From: an uncultured Desulfotomaculum sp.
GTDB lineage: Bacteria; Bacillota; Desulfotomaculia; Desulfotomaculales; Desulfotomaculaceae
Reading direction: 5' to 3'
Assembly: GCA_946411205.1 (NCBI GenBank)
Contig: CAMKDG010000010.1
Coordinates: 1-49,021, forward strand
DNA length: 49,021 nt
Both the position numbers and the translations under genes were made by a program. This document shows positions 1 to 8,199 of this stretch, piece by piece (the stretch's first letter is position 1; every line of letters starts with the position of its first letter). Under the pieces are notes generated by a model that saw only the letters and a program-made list of their open reading frames with translations, ran no database searches and had not been told where the DNA came from.

Positions 1-992
1 TCGAATACCTGAAGCAGGCGGACAATGCCACTTTCTTTGAGGGGTTGAGGACTGTTCCCGGCGGGGAAGCGGTTCTGCCCGTTTTCTTACATTATTTCGA
101 ACAATACGGTATGCGAGGCACCGGGGAAATCGACATGACCCGGCCCCGGTGGCGTGAGGTGCCGACCCAGTTGGTGCCTGCTCTACTTAGCCATAGTAAA
201 AGCGTTAGACCCGGCCGGCACCGCCGTGATTTCCTGGCCGGTAAAGAAGAAGCTGAACTGGCTGCCAATAGGCTGCTGGCGCGCCTCCGGCAAACGCCCC
301 GGGGGAGCCTTAAGGCAAGACGTATGCACCGTCTGCTAAAGGTTCACCGGACATTGATCGGAATTAGGGAACACCCCAAATATTTTATTGTGCAGAATCT
401 GGATCTGATTAAGCAAGCTATTATGCAGGAAGCTGTTGAATTAGTCAAGGCCAACATCCTGGAGTATCCGGAAGATATTTTTTGGTTTTCGCTGCAGGAG
501 ATTAAAAAGATCATAGAAACCCGGCAGGTGGATCGTAAAATTATCGCCATGCGAAAAGAAAAGTACCAACAGGATGCCAAGCGGGTTCCTCCCCGGGCGA
601 TCACCAGCGAGGGAGAAATTATTTTTGCCAAACCGGGAGCTCAGGTGCCGCCAGGTGCTTTGCCCGGGAGCCCGGTGTCAGCCGGAACGGTCGAGGGTTA
701 TGCCCGGGTCATTCTGAGGCTGGAAGAAGCTAAGATGGATAAGGGAGATATCCTGGTGGCACCGTACACTGATCCGGCTTGGACGCCGTTATTCCCATTG
801 GCGGCTGGTCTGGTAACGGAGGTTGGCGGTCTGATGACACATGGTGCGGTGGTGGCCCGGGAATACGGTATTCCTGCAGTGGTAGGGGTCGATCAGGCTA
901 CCCGCAAGATTCAGGATGGACAGAAGATACGGGTGGATGGTAGCCAGGGGTTCATCGAGATTTTGGAGAGTGGAACCTTAACGAAGCCTTAA
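1..992 (+). CDS. PEP-utilising enzyme, rifampicin phosphotransferase/PEP synthase-like (5'-truncated by window edge)
   Basis: The reading frame is open from the first bases, so the N-terminal ATP-grasp part lies outside the window. What is visible is a long helical middle region, which resembles the substrate domain of rifampicin phosphotransferases, followed by the C-terminal swivelling phosphohistidine domain. That domain contains GGLMTHGAVVAREYGIPAV, with the His expected to carry phosphate between ATP and acceptor. In the family, ATP is split to AMP and Pi and a phosphate is passed through this His to pyruvate or to rifampicin. The acceptor cannot be told from this fragment. The first TTG in frame, at 45, is not taken as the start because homologous-looking sequence continues upstream. 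The convergent clpP ends 6 bp away. Confidence 0.8.
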   Translation, partial: EYLKQADNATFFEGLRTVPGGEAVLPVFLHYFEQYGMRGTGEIDMTRPRWREVPTQLVPALLSHSKSVRPGRHRRDFLAGKEEAELAANRLLARLRQTPRGSLKARRMHRLLKVHRTLIGIREHPKYFIVQNLDLIKQAIMQEAVELVKANILEYPEDIFWFSLQEIKKIIETRQVDRKIIAMRKEKYQQDAKRVPPRAITSEGEIIFAKPGAQVPPGALPGSPVSAGTVEGYARVILRLEEAKMDKGDILVAPYTDPAWTPLFPLAAGLVTEVGGLMTHGAVVAREYGIPAVVGVDQATRKIQDGQKIRVDGSQGFIEILESGTLTKP

Positions 993-998
993 AAAGAG

Positions 999-1586
999 TC
1001 ACTTTCTTAGCATGACAGCATCAATGAGTCCATAGTCTTTGGCCTCTTCTGCTGTTAGATAACAGTCCCGTTCCATGTCTCTCTCAATTTTCTCCAGCAG
1101 CTGCCCGGTATGTTCACTGTATAGCCGGTTTAGCTTGGCCTTGGTTTTCTGCAGCCAGTCGGCATGAATTTTTATATCGGTAGCCTGGCCTTTGAGGCCG
1201 CCGTCCATCCAGGGTTGATGAATCAATATCTCACTGTTGGGGAGAGCAAATCTTTTTCCCTTCGCACCGGCTGTTAAGAGAAAAGATCCGGCGCTGGCTG
1301 CTCTGCCAACACAAATGGTTGATACATCGGGTTTGATATGCTGGATTGTATCATAGATGGCAAAACCCGCAGTAACAGATCCGCCGGGACTGTTAATGTA
1401 AAAATGAATATCCCGCTCAGGATCAGAGGCTTCCAGAAAAAGCAGTTGGCCAATAATCAGGCTGGCCGTTGTATCAGTAATGGTATCACTCAAAACAATA
1501 ATCCGGTCATTTAATAACCTTGAATAAATATCGTAAGAACGCTCTCCGCGGTTTGTCTGTTCGATTACAATTGGTACCAAACTCAT
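999..1586 (-). CDS. clpP: ATP-dependent Clp protease proteolytic subunit (ClpP paralogue)
   Basis: A 195-residue protein with the full ClpP fold: [12 protein letters not shown] near residue 64, the nucleophile Ser98 in GRAASAGSF, His123 in LIHQP, and the acidic member in the ERD motif near 170. ClpP forms tetradecameric chambers that degrade unfolded proteins fed by Clp ATPases. The ATG at 1586 is chosen because AAAGGAG sits just upstream; the frame stays open further upstream, but that stretch overlaps the araC-type gene and does not look like ClpP. The residues around the nucleophile (GRAASAG instead of the usual GMAASMG) differ slightly. No clpX or tig is adjacent, so this is probably an extra, orphan copy. 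It may be co-transcribed with the upstream regulator. Confidence 0.9.
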   Translation of the reverse strand: MSLVPIVIEQTNRGERSYDIYSRLLNDRIIVLSDTITDTTASLIIGQLLFLEASDPERDIHFYINSPGGSVTAGFAIYDTIQHIKPDVSTICVGRAASAGSFLLTAGAKGKRFALPNSEILIHQPWMDGGLKGQATDIKIHADWLQKTKAKLNRLYSEHTGQLLEKIERDMERDCYLTAEEAKDYGLIDAVMLRK

Positions 1587-1626
1587 GCGATCACTCCTTT
1601 GTAGCTGCAGTATTTTAAAAAAAGGT

Positions 1627-2031
1627 TTACGCTGCCCTGCATAAGGTAGTAGTGATTGAATTGGAGCCCTTGTTAAAGGCATTGGTCTTTCTGCGGTCGA
1701 CATATCTGCCAAGGGTGTACCTATAATCTCTCGGACTTGAACCGTATAATCGCTTAAAGGCCCTGGAAAAGGACTCTTCTGAGCTAAATTGGTACTTAAA
1801 AGCTATATGGGTAATTTTCTCATCTGTTTCTGCCAGTTCTTTTGCAGCTTCCGACAAGCGCATTGTTCGAACATACTCCATAACCGATACCCCGACAGCT
1901 TTGCGGAAAAGCCTCTGAAAATGAAATTCGGAGAAATGAGATTGTTTGGCAATTTCATTTAATGTAATACTTTCACATAAATGTTTCTCAATATAGTCAA
2001 TTGAATTTTGGATTTGGCGTTTATGATCCAT
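1627..2031 (-). CDS. AraC/XylS-type DNA-binding protein, DNA-binding domain only
   Basis: A 134-residue protein made almost entirely of the two helix-turn-helix motifs of AraC regulators: [20 protein letters not shown] in the first, and [21 protein letters not shown] with the SPRDYR tail in the second. Many relatives with this N-terminal DNA-binding layout carry a GyrI-like ligand domain after it. Here only about 30 unrelated residues follow, so the gene is either a stand-alone HTH protein or one that lost its effector domain. The start at 2031 is favoured by GAGGAGG seven bases upstream; the TTG start 15 bp earlier would translate the ribosome binding site itself. Only 40 bp separate it from clpP on the same strand. 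Confidence 0.85.
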   Translation of the reverse strand: MDHKRQIQNSIDYIEKHLCESITLNEIAKQSHFSEFHFQRLFRKAVGVSVMEYVRTMRLSEAAKELAETDEKITHIAFKYQFSSEESFSRAFKRLYGSSPRDYRYTLGRYVDRRKTNAFNKGSNSITTTLCRAA

Positions 2032-2116
2032 ATAAATCCTCCTCAATACCTATTTGAGATATATTATATAAAAAATTCAACCAAATAACCTGACATTCCA
2101 TGCTAACATCTACAAC

Positions 2117-2155
2117 AAGGGACTCCCGTCTCTGATTTCGGGAGTCCCTTTATTT
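2117..2155 (-). terminator. Intrinsic terminator-like hairpin
   Basis: A perfect 12-bp stem (AAGGGACTCCCG / CGGGAGTCCCTT) with a 10-nt loop lies just past the stop of the secreted VCBS-like gene. T-rich sequence flanks it on both sides, more strongly on the + side, so it could work in both directions. Confidence 0.7.
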
Positions 2156-2166
2156 GCTAGTCGGTT

Positions 2167-3492
2167 TTATTCAAGTCCTTTGACATCGGCCTCAAGTAAC
2201 TTCCAGTGATTACCGGTAAACTTCCAGAGTGAAGTAGCTGTGGCAATCGAGTCGGCATTACAAATGCCTTTAATCGTTTGTAGCCCCTTTACTTCATAAA
2301 CACCATCATTATCAATATCCACAGGTGTCAATACATTATAGCTGGTATGCCATGTTTCAACTGGCTTCAGCAGTTTACCATTTTTATAAATTTCGCCCTC
2401 ATCATACGCACTTTGATGGTCTTTTAGATCAATGGTGTAGGATTTTTTAGTCTCCTTTATAGTTACCGTAGCTTGGTAGTTATCCTGAAGGGAACCGGTA
2501 ATGTTCAGTTGGGTTTCTTCAGTAGGGTAATACAGTAATTTTGCTTGCTGATCCTTTACGGTTACAATGTGATGATAACAAACGCCACCGCTGCCGCCGG
2601 TATTGGCGGTTATGAATACGTCTGGAATTTTATCTCCGTTAAAATCATGAAGTTGCATCTCTGCCCCATAGCCCCCGTCCGATTCCTCCGGTAGTTTTAC
2701 TAAAATTCCTTGACCCTCGGTTGGGGAAGGATCTTCAACTAGCAGATACAGATTTCCCAGATAGAAACCTCTTCCATCAACGCCTTTGCCCAGCAGGGAG
2801 ACACGCTGCTTGTTTCCGTCACCGGTTACATCGGCTAATACCTGCTGCAGAATATAGGTGTTTTCCGGCAATTGGTACTGAGCGGCGTTTTGTAAAAAGG
2901 CCGGTAGCAGATATACTTCCAGGTAGTCGCCATAATCCTGCAGGTCATAGGTCACGCCACTCTTAAGCCAATGGGCAAAATATTCAGAGGGGGCTCCGGG
3001 TTCGCTTTTTCCCTGCTCCGGTTCTCCTAAGATATTCGATAGTTGTTTAATTAAGGCAGTGCGATCGGTTCCCTGAGGAAATTTAACGGTTATTTGTTGA
3101 ATCTTTTGCTCTTTGTCCGCAGAGACAAAGTACTCTGCTACCACCGGCATTTCCAGGTCAAACCATTTTTCTATAAAGGTAATATGGGACAATTTTTTAC
3201 CTTCACTAGTCGTGCTATATACCAATTGGCCGTTGGGCTGTAAGTCTACTAATTCCTGGTAGTTCATGCCTAAGCTTATCAAGGGGTCATTGGCTACCAC
3301 TATCGCCGGGGGGCAGATGGCAATTGCCGGTAACTGCTCTAGGGGTTGTTTTGTAGTAACGCCTTCGATCTGGAGCGGGAGATTTGTAGCTGCCAGGGCT
3401 GGGGCAGCACTGAACCCGCCAAACATGGTGGCTACGGCTAAGATGAGCGCACACATTTTTTTATGTACATTTTTTCTAATCTGTCTTTTCAT
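2167..3492 (-). CDS. Secreted VCBS/FG-GAP-like repeat protein
   Basis: A 441-residue exported protein. A Sec signal peptide (basic start, hydrophobic stretch about residues 12-30, cleavage near ALAA) is followed by an unassigned region and then FG-GAP/VCBS-like calcium-binding loops: DVTGDGNKQ, DFNGDKIPD and DIDNDGVYE. Such loops normally lie between beta-propeller blades or in integrin-like repeats of extracellular proteins. The C-terminal LWKFTGNHWKLLEA element is common in secreted Firmicutes proteins of this type. No enzyme motif is evident. It is transcribed alone and ends at the 2117-2155 hairpin. Function is unknown; a cell-wall or spore-surface location is possible. Confidence 0.75.
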   Translation of the reverse strand: MKRQIRKNVHKKMCALILAVATMFGGFSAAPALAATNLPLQIEGVTTKQPLEQLPAIAICPPAIVVANDPLISLGMNYQELVDLQPNGQLVYSTTSEGKKLSHITFIEKWFDLEMPVVAEYFVSADKEQKIQQITVKFPQGTDRTALIKQLSNILGEPEQGKSEPGAPSEYFAHWLKSGVTYDLQDYGDYLEVYLLPAFLQNAAQYQLPENTYILQQVLADVTGDGNKQRVSLLGKGVDGRGFYLGNLYLLVEDPSPTEGQGILVKLPEESDGGYGAEMQLHDFNGDKIPDVFITANTGGSGGVCYHHIVTVKDQQAKLLYYPTEETQLNITGSLQDNYQATVTIKETKKSYTIDLKDHQSAYDEGEIYKNGKLLKPVETWHTSYNVLTPVDIDNDGVYEVKGLQTIKGICNADSIATATSLWKFTGNHWKLLEADVKGLE

Positions 3493-3800
3493 TTTAATAA
3501 ACGCTCCTTTCGGATAACTGCTTAATTTTAGCCTCTCTATTAAGTAAGACGGGAGTAATTGACAATTCGTTTGCGCTCAAAAAAATAATTTTTTTAGAGA
3601 CCCCATCAGAAAAGAATCCTGCCGTAGGATATGGTGAGTGTTGAGCGTAAAGATAGAGGGATTTTGCCTATGATAAAGAATATTTGTTTCTAGTAAAAAG
3701 TCTTACGCTAATGAATTTGGCTGGAGTGCTGCCCTTGAATACCTGCCAGGTATTACGAATAGGGTGAAAACAATAAATGCACCGAGTAAGGGGGATTTAA
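3493..3800. other. Divergent intergenic region, 308 bp, with hairpins and a perfect palindrome
   Basis: No coding region is supported here. It separates two divergent genes for exported proteins and must hold both promoters, though I see no clear consensus pair. It contains a hairpin around 3599-3640 (ATCCT-GCCGT-AGGAT core with partly paired flanks) and the palindrome listed separately. No match to a riboswitch class that I recognise. Confidence 0.5.
3738..3754. promoter_or_regulatory. Perfect palindrome, possible operator
   Basis: AATACCTGCCAGGTATT is a perfect 7-bp inverted repeat with a 3-bp centre, 47 bp upstream of the GTG start of the stalk-domain protein gene. Symmetry and position fit a dimeric repressor site. 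The regulator is not identifiable in the window. Confidence 0.4.
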
Positions 3801-4802
3801 GTGAAAAATACGCTAATGGCTTTATCTTGTTTTTTATTTGCAATCATAGTAGGCAGCACGTCTGCCGTAGCTGCCCAACCATTGACGATGCAGATAAATG
3901 GATCTGCGGTAACGGTTCCTCCGGGTACCCATGTTACCGAAGGACAAGTGATGCTGCCCATTCGATGGGCCGCCGAGCAGTTGGGGGCCTATTCTATTCA
4001 GTGGGATCCCGAGGCACGGGATATTGTCATTAAAACCAATGAAGATTTATATCAGATAACTAAGCTTGATTATTATGCTTTAGCCTTAGAGCATCTGCCC
4101 GCAGGCCTAGGAGAAGTAGCGGACAGGGTGGGGAAAGTGTCTTTACCCCAGAGCAGTGATAGAGATAGGAAGTTGGTTCTGGTGTTAGACTCTTGGCAAG
4201 AGAAATATGAGAGGCGTTTGGAAATCCGTATGATAGTCATTAATGAGAAGCAACCATATCCGCGTGATTCGGTGCTTTATAGCTTTGAAAATTATAAGGG
4301 CCATTTATATGTTCCGATGGATTGGTTAGTGTACCTGTTTGGGGCCAATGTGCATTATAACCAGGCTACGAACCAGCTGTCCATTCAGGTTCCTGACCTA
4401 AAAGAAGTTGAACAGCACTTGGCAGTCATAGAGAATGCCCTAATGCCCGCAACACCCCAGGAAGCCATGCAATTGTGGGGCCGGGGCGAGCAAATCCGCA
4501 ATGGTGCTCTACAATATGCGGTTTTATCACCAGAGCTTCGCCAGCAAGCAGCTAAGCGCGTTCATGAAGCAGGCTGGACCACCGGTTATTCAAGTCCTTG
4601 GGTTGGGTCGATGACAGTAAAAGAAGCAAAGAAACTTAGCGATACAGCCGTGGAATATACCGTTACCTTTCCCGAAGAGACTTCGGTTCCCCCGCATACA
4701 ACCGCAACAGAAAAGTTTGTTGTTAGGAAACTTACTATGGACGGTAAAGAGGGCTGGTTTATTACAGAGATGCTCCAGTCCAGCGGTTATGGGCTACTCT
4801 AA
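3801..4802 (+). CDS. Exported protein with copper-amine-oxidase-like N-terminal (stalk) domain
   Basis: A 333-residue protein with a signal peptide (hydrophobic about residues 5-24, cleavage near AVAA). A stalk domain follows: MQINGSAVTVPPGTHV, then VMLPIRWAAEQLGA. This domain binds nothing known and usually tethers or presents other modules outside Gram-positive cells. A second copy-like element (LYVPMDWLVYLFGANVHY) appears near residue 170. The C-terminal half is unassigned. GTG start with GGGGGA upstream. It overlaps the start region of the following acetyltransferase gene, so the two are probably co-transcribed. Confidence 0.75.
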   Translation: MKNTLMALSCFLFAIIVGSTSAVAAQPLTMQINGSAVTVPPGTHVTEGQVMLPIRWAAEQLGAYSIQWDPEARDIVIKTNEDLYQITKLDYYALALEHLPAGLGEVADRVGKVSLPQSSDRDRKLVLVLDSWQEKYERRLEIRMIVINEKQPYPRDSVLYSFENYKGHLYVPMDWLVYLFGANVHYNQATNQLSIQVPDLKEVEQHLAVIENALMPATPQEAMQLWGRGEQIRNGALQYAVLSPELRQQAAKRVHEAGWTTGYSSPWVGSMTVKEAKKLSDTAVEYTVTFPEETSVPPHTTATEKFVVRKLTMDGKEGWFITEMLQSSGYGLL

Positions 4803-5280
4803 ATTTTGCCTCTATCCGGTTAAATGGGAGGAAGCTATCATCATCAGAGAATTAACTACGAATAAACAAGAAATCAATAGGGTTATGGAAATCTGGAAAG
4901 AGTCAACCATTCAGGCCCATCGTTTTATTGCCAAGGAATACTGGCTGCAAAACTATACTGTTGTGAAAGAAACCTATATTCCCAGGTCTACAACGTATCT
5001 CTATTTAGAGGGTAATGAAATAAAAGGCTTTATTAGTATAGTAGACGGGCAATTTATAGGTGCTTTGTTTGTTGCGGTACATTGTCAGGGAAAAGGCATT
5101 GGCAGAAAATTGGTTGACCATGTCAAGGGAATATATGATCGTTTAACGCTGGCCGTTTATAAAGATAATCAACAGGCAGTTCATTTTTATCAAAAAAATG
5201 GGTTTGTTTTGCAACAGGAGCAAGTAGACAAAGAAACCAATCACGTAGAGTTTATTATGAGTTTTGAAAAAGTGACGTAA
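4789..5280 (+). CDS. GNAT-family N-acetyltransferase
   Basis: A GNAT acetyltransferase transfers acetyl from acetyl-CoA to an amine. Visible motifs are FVAVHCQGKGIGRKLVDHV, the acetyl-CoA pyrophosphate loop (motif A), and VYKDNQQAVHFYQKNGFV (motif B). It resembles the small YjaB-type enzymes. The start is uncertain. The ATG at 4789 is the last in-frame ATG before the domain but lacks a good ribosome binding site. A strong GGGAGGA at 4826-4832 sits ideally before in-frame ATC codons at 4837-4845, where homologues would be expected to start (IIIREL). A rare ATC start is therefore possible. The substrate is unknown. Confidence 0.8.
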   Translation: MGYSKFCLYPVKWEEAIIIRELTTNKQEINRVMEIWKESTIQAHRFIAKEYWLQNYTVVKETYIPRSTTYLYLEGNEIKGFISIVDGQFIGALFVAVHCQGKGIGRKLVDHVKGIYDRLTLAVYKDNQQAVHFYQKNGFVLQQEQVDKETNHVEFIMSFEKVT

Positions 5281-5291
5281 GATTCCATGCT

Positions 5292-5332
5292 AAAGCCCCT
5301 TCTGAGAATATCTTAGAAGGGGCTTTCTCCTC
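5292..5332 (+). terminator. Intrinsic terminator
   Basis: A perfect 12-bp stem AAAGCCCCTTCT / AGAAGGGGCTTT with an 11-nt loop, followed by a pyrimidine-rich run (TCTCCTCCT), lies 11 bp after the GNAT gene. It may also stop convergent transcription from the glycan operon. Confidence 0.8.
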
Positions 5333-5385
5333 CTATATCAGTGATTTTAGTTAGCTAAGAAGGACTTGCAAGGGAGGCAAGGTTT

Positions 5386-6420
5386 CTAATTCGTTGTCTC
5401 GGTGATCCCAAGTTGTTTTTCTTTTTCCAGCAAAAGAATTTTCTCGGTGGGTACCAGGTAATCTGTATATTGCCTGATTACACTGCACTTCGGTATTTTG
5501 CTTGGATAGATTTCTTCGCCCAGAATTTCTGCCCTTAGTAAAATTTCTGCTTCATTGATGCCTACCAGAGCACGCATACCCGTAGAGCTACTGAAGCGAG
5601 GATTTATTTCAAAAATATAGGGCTTACCCTCAAGTAAGCGCGATTGAAAGTTACACGGACCATAGGGTTTTAAAACCTGGGCTACCTGTTTGCAGTAATC
5701 TGTAATTTCGGTAAAATCCTCTGCATCTGCCGCAATGGTCATACCGTCCTGTAAGAACCTCTTTAAAGTAACCCCAGAAAGAACCTTTCCATTGGCTCCG
5801 GTGCAGATACCGGTGGTAAATTCCCCGCAGTCATCGGGTAAATATTGCTGCAAAATAATGTCCTTTTGGCCTTCAAGCAAGGAGTAAAGACTTTTATAGT
5901 TGTTAACGGTGTGCAAGCCCTCCGATCCGGCACCTCGTCTTGGCTTGATGATAAGGGGGAATTTCACTTCCTTAACAAAGGCATCGATTTGCTCCTGATC
6001 TTCTGGATAACGCAGGGTACGCGGGTAATGAAAGCCGTGCTCTTGCAAAAAATTTACGGTAAGCCATTTATCACTGCATAGTTTTAAGGTTTCTGGCTCG
6101 TTGGTAAATACTTTGGCACCGGTTTTCTTTTCAATATCAGCTTTATGTTGGCTATAAAAATCAAGCTCCTTGGAGGAAGCGACAAAAATGGCCTGGATAC
6201 TTTCCTGCTCAATAATCGTGAGCAATTCTTTTAAGTACTGTTCCTGCTGGTGAACAGGGGGTACGAGATAGGCTTGGTGAGCCAGGTAGAGGCCCAAAGT
6301 GCGGGGACTCATATCACAGGCCACCAGTTTAAGTGCCAATTCTGACTTCAATAAAGCCTGAAGGATAGCCACTCCGTACAGAGAGCCGGAGCCGGAGATT
6401 AATACATTGATGTTTGTCAC
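5386..6420 (-). CDS. ATP-grasp ligase, carbamoyl-phosphate-synthase-like
   Basis: A 344-residue ATP-grasp protein. A pre-ATP-grasp fold (MTNINVLISGSGSLYG) precedes the ATP-binding lobe, with FPLIIKPRRGAGSEG near residues 154-168, and the Mg-binding strand YIFEINPRFSSSTG near 268. Enzymes of this type make an acyl phosphate from a carboxylate and ligate it to an amine or other nucleophile. In polysaccharide clusters they are thought to add amino acids or make amides. It is the last gene of the seven-gene minus-strand operon; its GTG start overlaps the WbqC stop by 4 bp (GTGA), which implies translational coupling. The substrate is not known. A glycan carboxylate or amino sugar is my inference from context. 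Confidence 0.8.
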   Translation of the reverse strand: MTNINVLISGSGSLYGVAILQALLKSELALKLVACDMSPRTLGLYLAHQAYLVPPVHQQEQYLKELLTIIEQESIQAIFVASSKELDFYSQHKADIEKKTGAKVFTNEPETLKLCSDKWLTVNFLQEHGFHYPRTLRYPEDQEQIDAFVKEVKFPLIIKPRRGAGSEGLHTVNNYKSLYSLLEGQKDIILQQYLPDDCGEFTTGICTGANGKVLSGVTLKRFLQDGMTIAADAEDFTEITDYCKQVAQVLKPYGPCNFQSRLLEGKPYIFEINPRFSSSTGMRALVGINEAEILLRAEILGEEIYPSKIPKCSVIRQYTDYLVPTEKILLLEKEKQLGITETTN

Positions 6421-7109
6421 AAGATCACCTGCTTTGTGAGATACTCCCTACTGTTTGGGCCACAATTAAAAATCAAATCGACCGCCGACAAATTAGGCAT
6501 AAAATCCCCCCATAATTGCGGGTATACCGGATGTTGAAAGTCCTGATAGACCAGTCGGATACCGTTGCTCTCGAATGCTTGCTCATTATTATAAGCGCGG
6601 GCTCCGTTGCCGGATAAGTAGATCTCTGCTTGAAAATGTTGGCACAGGCTAATAATCAGGTCTCCTTTACTGCCTTGAATTCCAGGGTGTTCCGATGATC
6701 GCACCAGCGGGGTAGTAATGCCAAGGATGGACCGAATCACTTCAATTAACCTTAGATTAAGGGTTGCCAGATTTTCTTCCCGGGTATGATAAATGGGATA
6801 AAACAATTCTCGATATTGCTTCCAGTAGGGGGAACGGGCGTAGCAGGTTTCCAGGGAACCCCAGTGGTTAAAACTCCATGAAATCTCATTATAGATAGTG
6901 GTATCTTTAATCAGCGCCCTTTTTCTTTTTAGGGGGACACTTAGTAAGCGGGCCCCTTCCGGGCCCTTAATTTTATTTTTTTTAGTGATTTCCACTCTTG
7001 AGAGAAGAACGTCATCCAAAATAACAAAGAGGTCACAGGACATCATTTTATGGAAGTATCCCAGCCAGGGTAGGTAGTTGGGCTGATGACCGCTAATAAT
7101 CACCGGCAT
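6417..7109 (-). CDS. WbqC-like family protein
   Basis: About 230 residues, opening with the family signature IISGHQPNYLPWLGYFHKM and followed by LFVILDDVLLSR. The WbqC family occurs in O-antigen and other surface-glycan clusters. Its biochemical role is not firmly established; roles in attaching amino acids or acyl groups to sugars have been suggested. The ATG at 7109 is preferred over the GTG at 7112 because AAGGA then lies 5 bases upstream instead of 2. It starts 7 bp after the aminotransferase and overlaps the ATP-grasp gene, so it belongs to the same transcript. Confidence 0.75.
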   Translation of the reverse strand: MPVIISGHQPNYLPWLGYFHKMMSCDLFVILDDVLLSRVEITKKNKIKGPEGARLLSVPLKRKRALIKDTTIYNEISWSFNHWGSLETCYARSPYWKQYRELFYPIYHTREENLATLNLRLIEVIRSILGITTPLVRSSEHPGIQGSKGDLIISLCQHFQAEIYLSGNGARAYNNEQAFESNGIRLVYQDFQHPVYPQLWGDFMPNLSAVDLIFNCGPNSREYLTKQVIL

Positions 7110-7116
7110 CACATCC

Positions 7117-8199
7117 TTAACGGAAGGTATTAATGACTTCGACGATCGTTGTTACGTCATTCTGGGAAAGGGCCGGATGAACCGGTATGGAAATACAGGT
7201 ATTCGCTAGGTCTGCTGCTACCGGCCAGGTACCTAAGCAGCCCGGTATATTGCTGTAGGCTGGTTGAGCCGGAATGATTAACGGGTAGTGAATGCCGTAA
7301 CCGATGTTGTTTTTGGCCAGGTAAGCAGCAAAAACATCCCGCTCCTTTACCTTTAAGGTATATTGATGATAAACATGTTCTTTGTCGGGCAGGCACGCTG
7401 GTTTTTGCACCTGGGAGTTAACAAGATGGTTGTTGTAGAATTTTGCGTTGTCGATTCTCCGTTGATTATAGAGATCTAGTTTTTTTAGTTGTTCTAAGCC
7501 AATGGCAGCATGGATATTGGTCATGCGGAAATTATATCCTACCAAATCATGGTGGTAACGCTGCCGCTGCCCATGATTGACCAATAATCTTACCTTTTCT
7601 TCGACGCTTGGGTCATCGGTTAGGACCATGCCCCCTTCGCCGGAGGTTATATTTTTAGTGGGATAAAAGCTAAAGGCGGCAGCTTTGCCAAAGGTACCTA
7701 CTTTGCGGCCCCGGTAGGTGGCTCCGTGGGCCTGGGCGCAATCCTCCAGAACCGGGACTTGGTACTTTGCCGCCAGTTCCAGGATTTCATCCATATCGGC
7801 CGGCAGACCAAAAAGATGAACCACCAGAATGGCTTTCACTTCCGGGTTATCTTGCAGGGCAGAACGCAACTGAGCGGGGGAAAGATTATAGCTTACCGGA
7901 TCAATATCGACAAAAATCGGAGTAGCCCCGGTGAATAAAATGGCATTAGCGGTGGCGATAAAAGAAAAAGGGGTGGTAATAACCTTATCTCCGGCACCGA
8001 TTCCCAGGGCTGCCAAGCTGGCGTGTAGTGCCGTTGTCCCCGAGGAGGTAGCGATGGCATAGCGGCAACCGTGATAGCTCTTAAATTGCTCTTCAAATTC
8101 CTGGACATAACTACCCGCTGCAAGCATACCACTACGCAAAACTTCTAATACTCGCTCTTCTTCCTCTTTGCCCAACAAGGGTTTCACATGGGGAATCAT
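7117..8199 (-). CDS. DegT/DnrJ/EryC1/StrS-family sugar aminotransferase (GnnB/WbpE-like)
   Basis: A 360-residue PLP-dependent aminotransferase that converts a keto-sugar nucleotide to an amino sugar, usually with glutamate as donor. Family features are TSSGTTALHASLAALGIGAG near residue 51, EDCAQAHGA near 152, and the PLP lysine K182 in FSFYPTKNITSGEGG. The ATG at 8199 is certain: GGAGGAA precedes it and it overlaps the LpxC-type stop as ATGA. A longer in-frame reading runs back inside that gene and is not real. With the Gfo/Idh dehydrogenase at the head of the operon it forms a pair like GnnA/GnnB or WbpB/WbpE, which put an amino group at C3 of a UDP-GlcNAc-type sugar. The exact sugar is inferred. 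Confidence 0.88.
   Translation of the reverse strand: MIPHVKPLLGKEEEERVLEVLRSGMLAAGSYVQEFEEQFKSYHGCRYAIATSSGTTALHASLAALGIGAGDKVITTPFSFIATANAILFTGATPIFVDIDPVSYNLSPAQLRSALQDNPEVKAILVVHLFGLPADMDEILELAAKYQVPVLEDCAQAHGATYRGRKVGTFGKAAAFSFYPTKNITSGEGGMVLTDDPSVEEKVRLLVNHGQRQRYHHDLVGYNFRMTNIHAAIGLEQLKKLDLYNQRRIDNAKFYNNHLVNSQVQKPACLPDKEHVYHQYTLKVKERDVFAAYLAKNNIGYGIHYPLIIPAQPAYSNIPGCLGTWPVAADLANTCISIPVHPALSQNDVTTIVEVINTFR

Noticed and set aside
1587-1712. Longer N-terminus for ClpP
   Set aside because: The extension overlaps the AraC-type gene in another frame and lacks ClpP similarity, and AAAGGAG marks the start at 1586.
3493-3800. Known riboswitch in the divergent region
   Set aside because: I could not match the hairpin to c-di-GMP, SAM, cobalamin or other class signatures.
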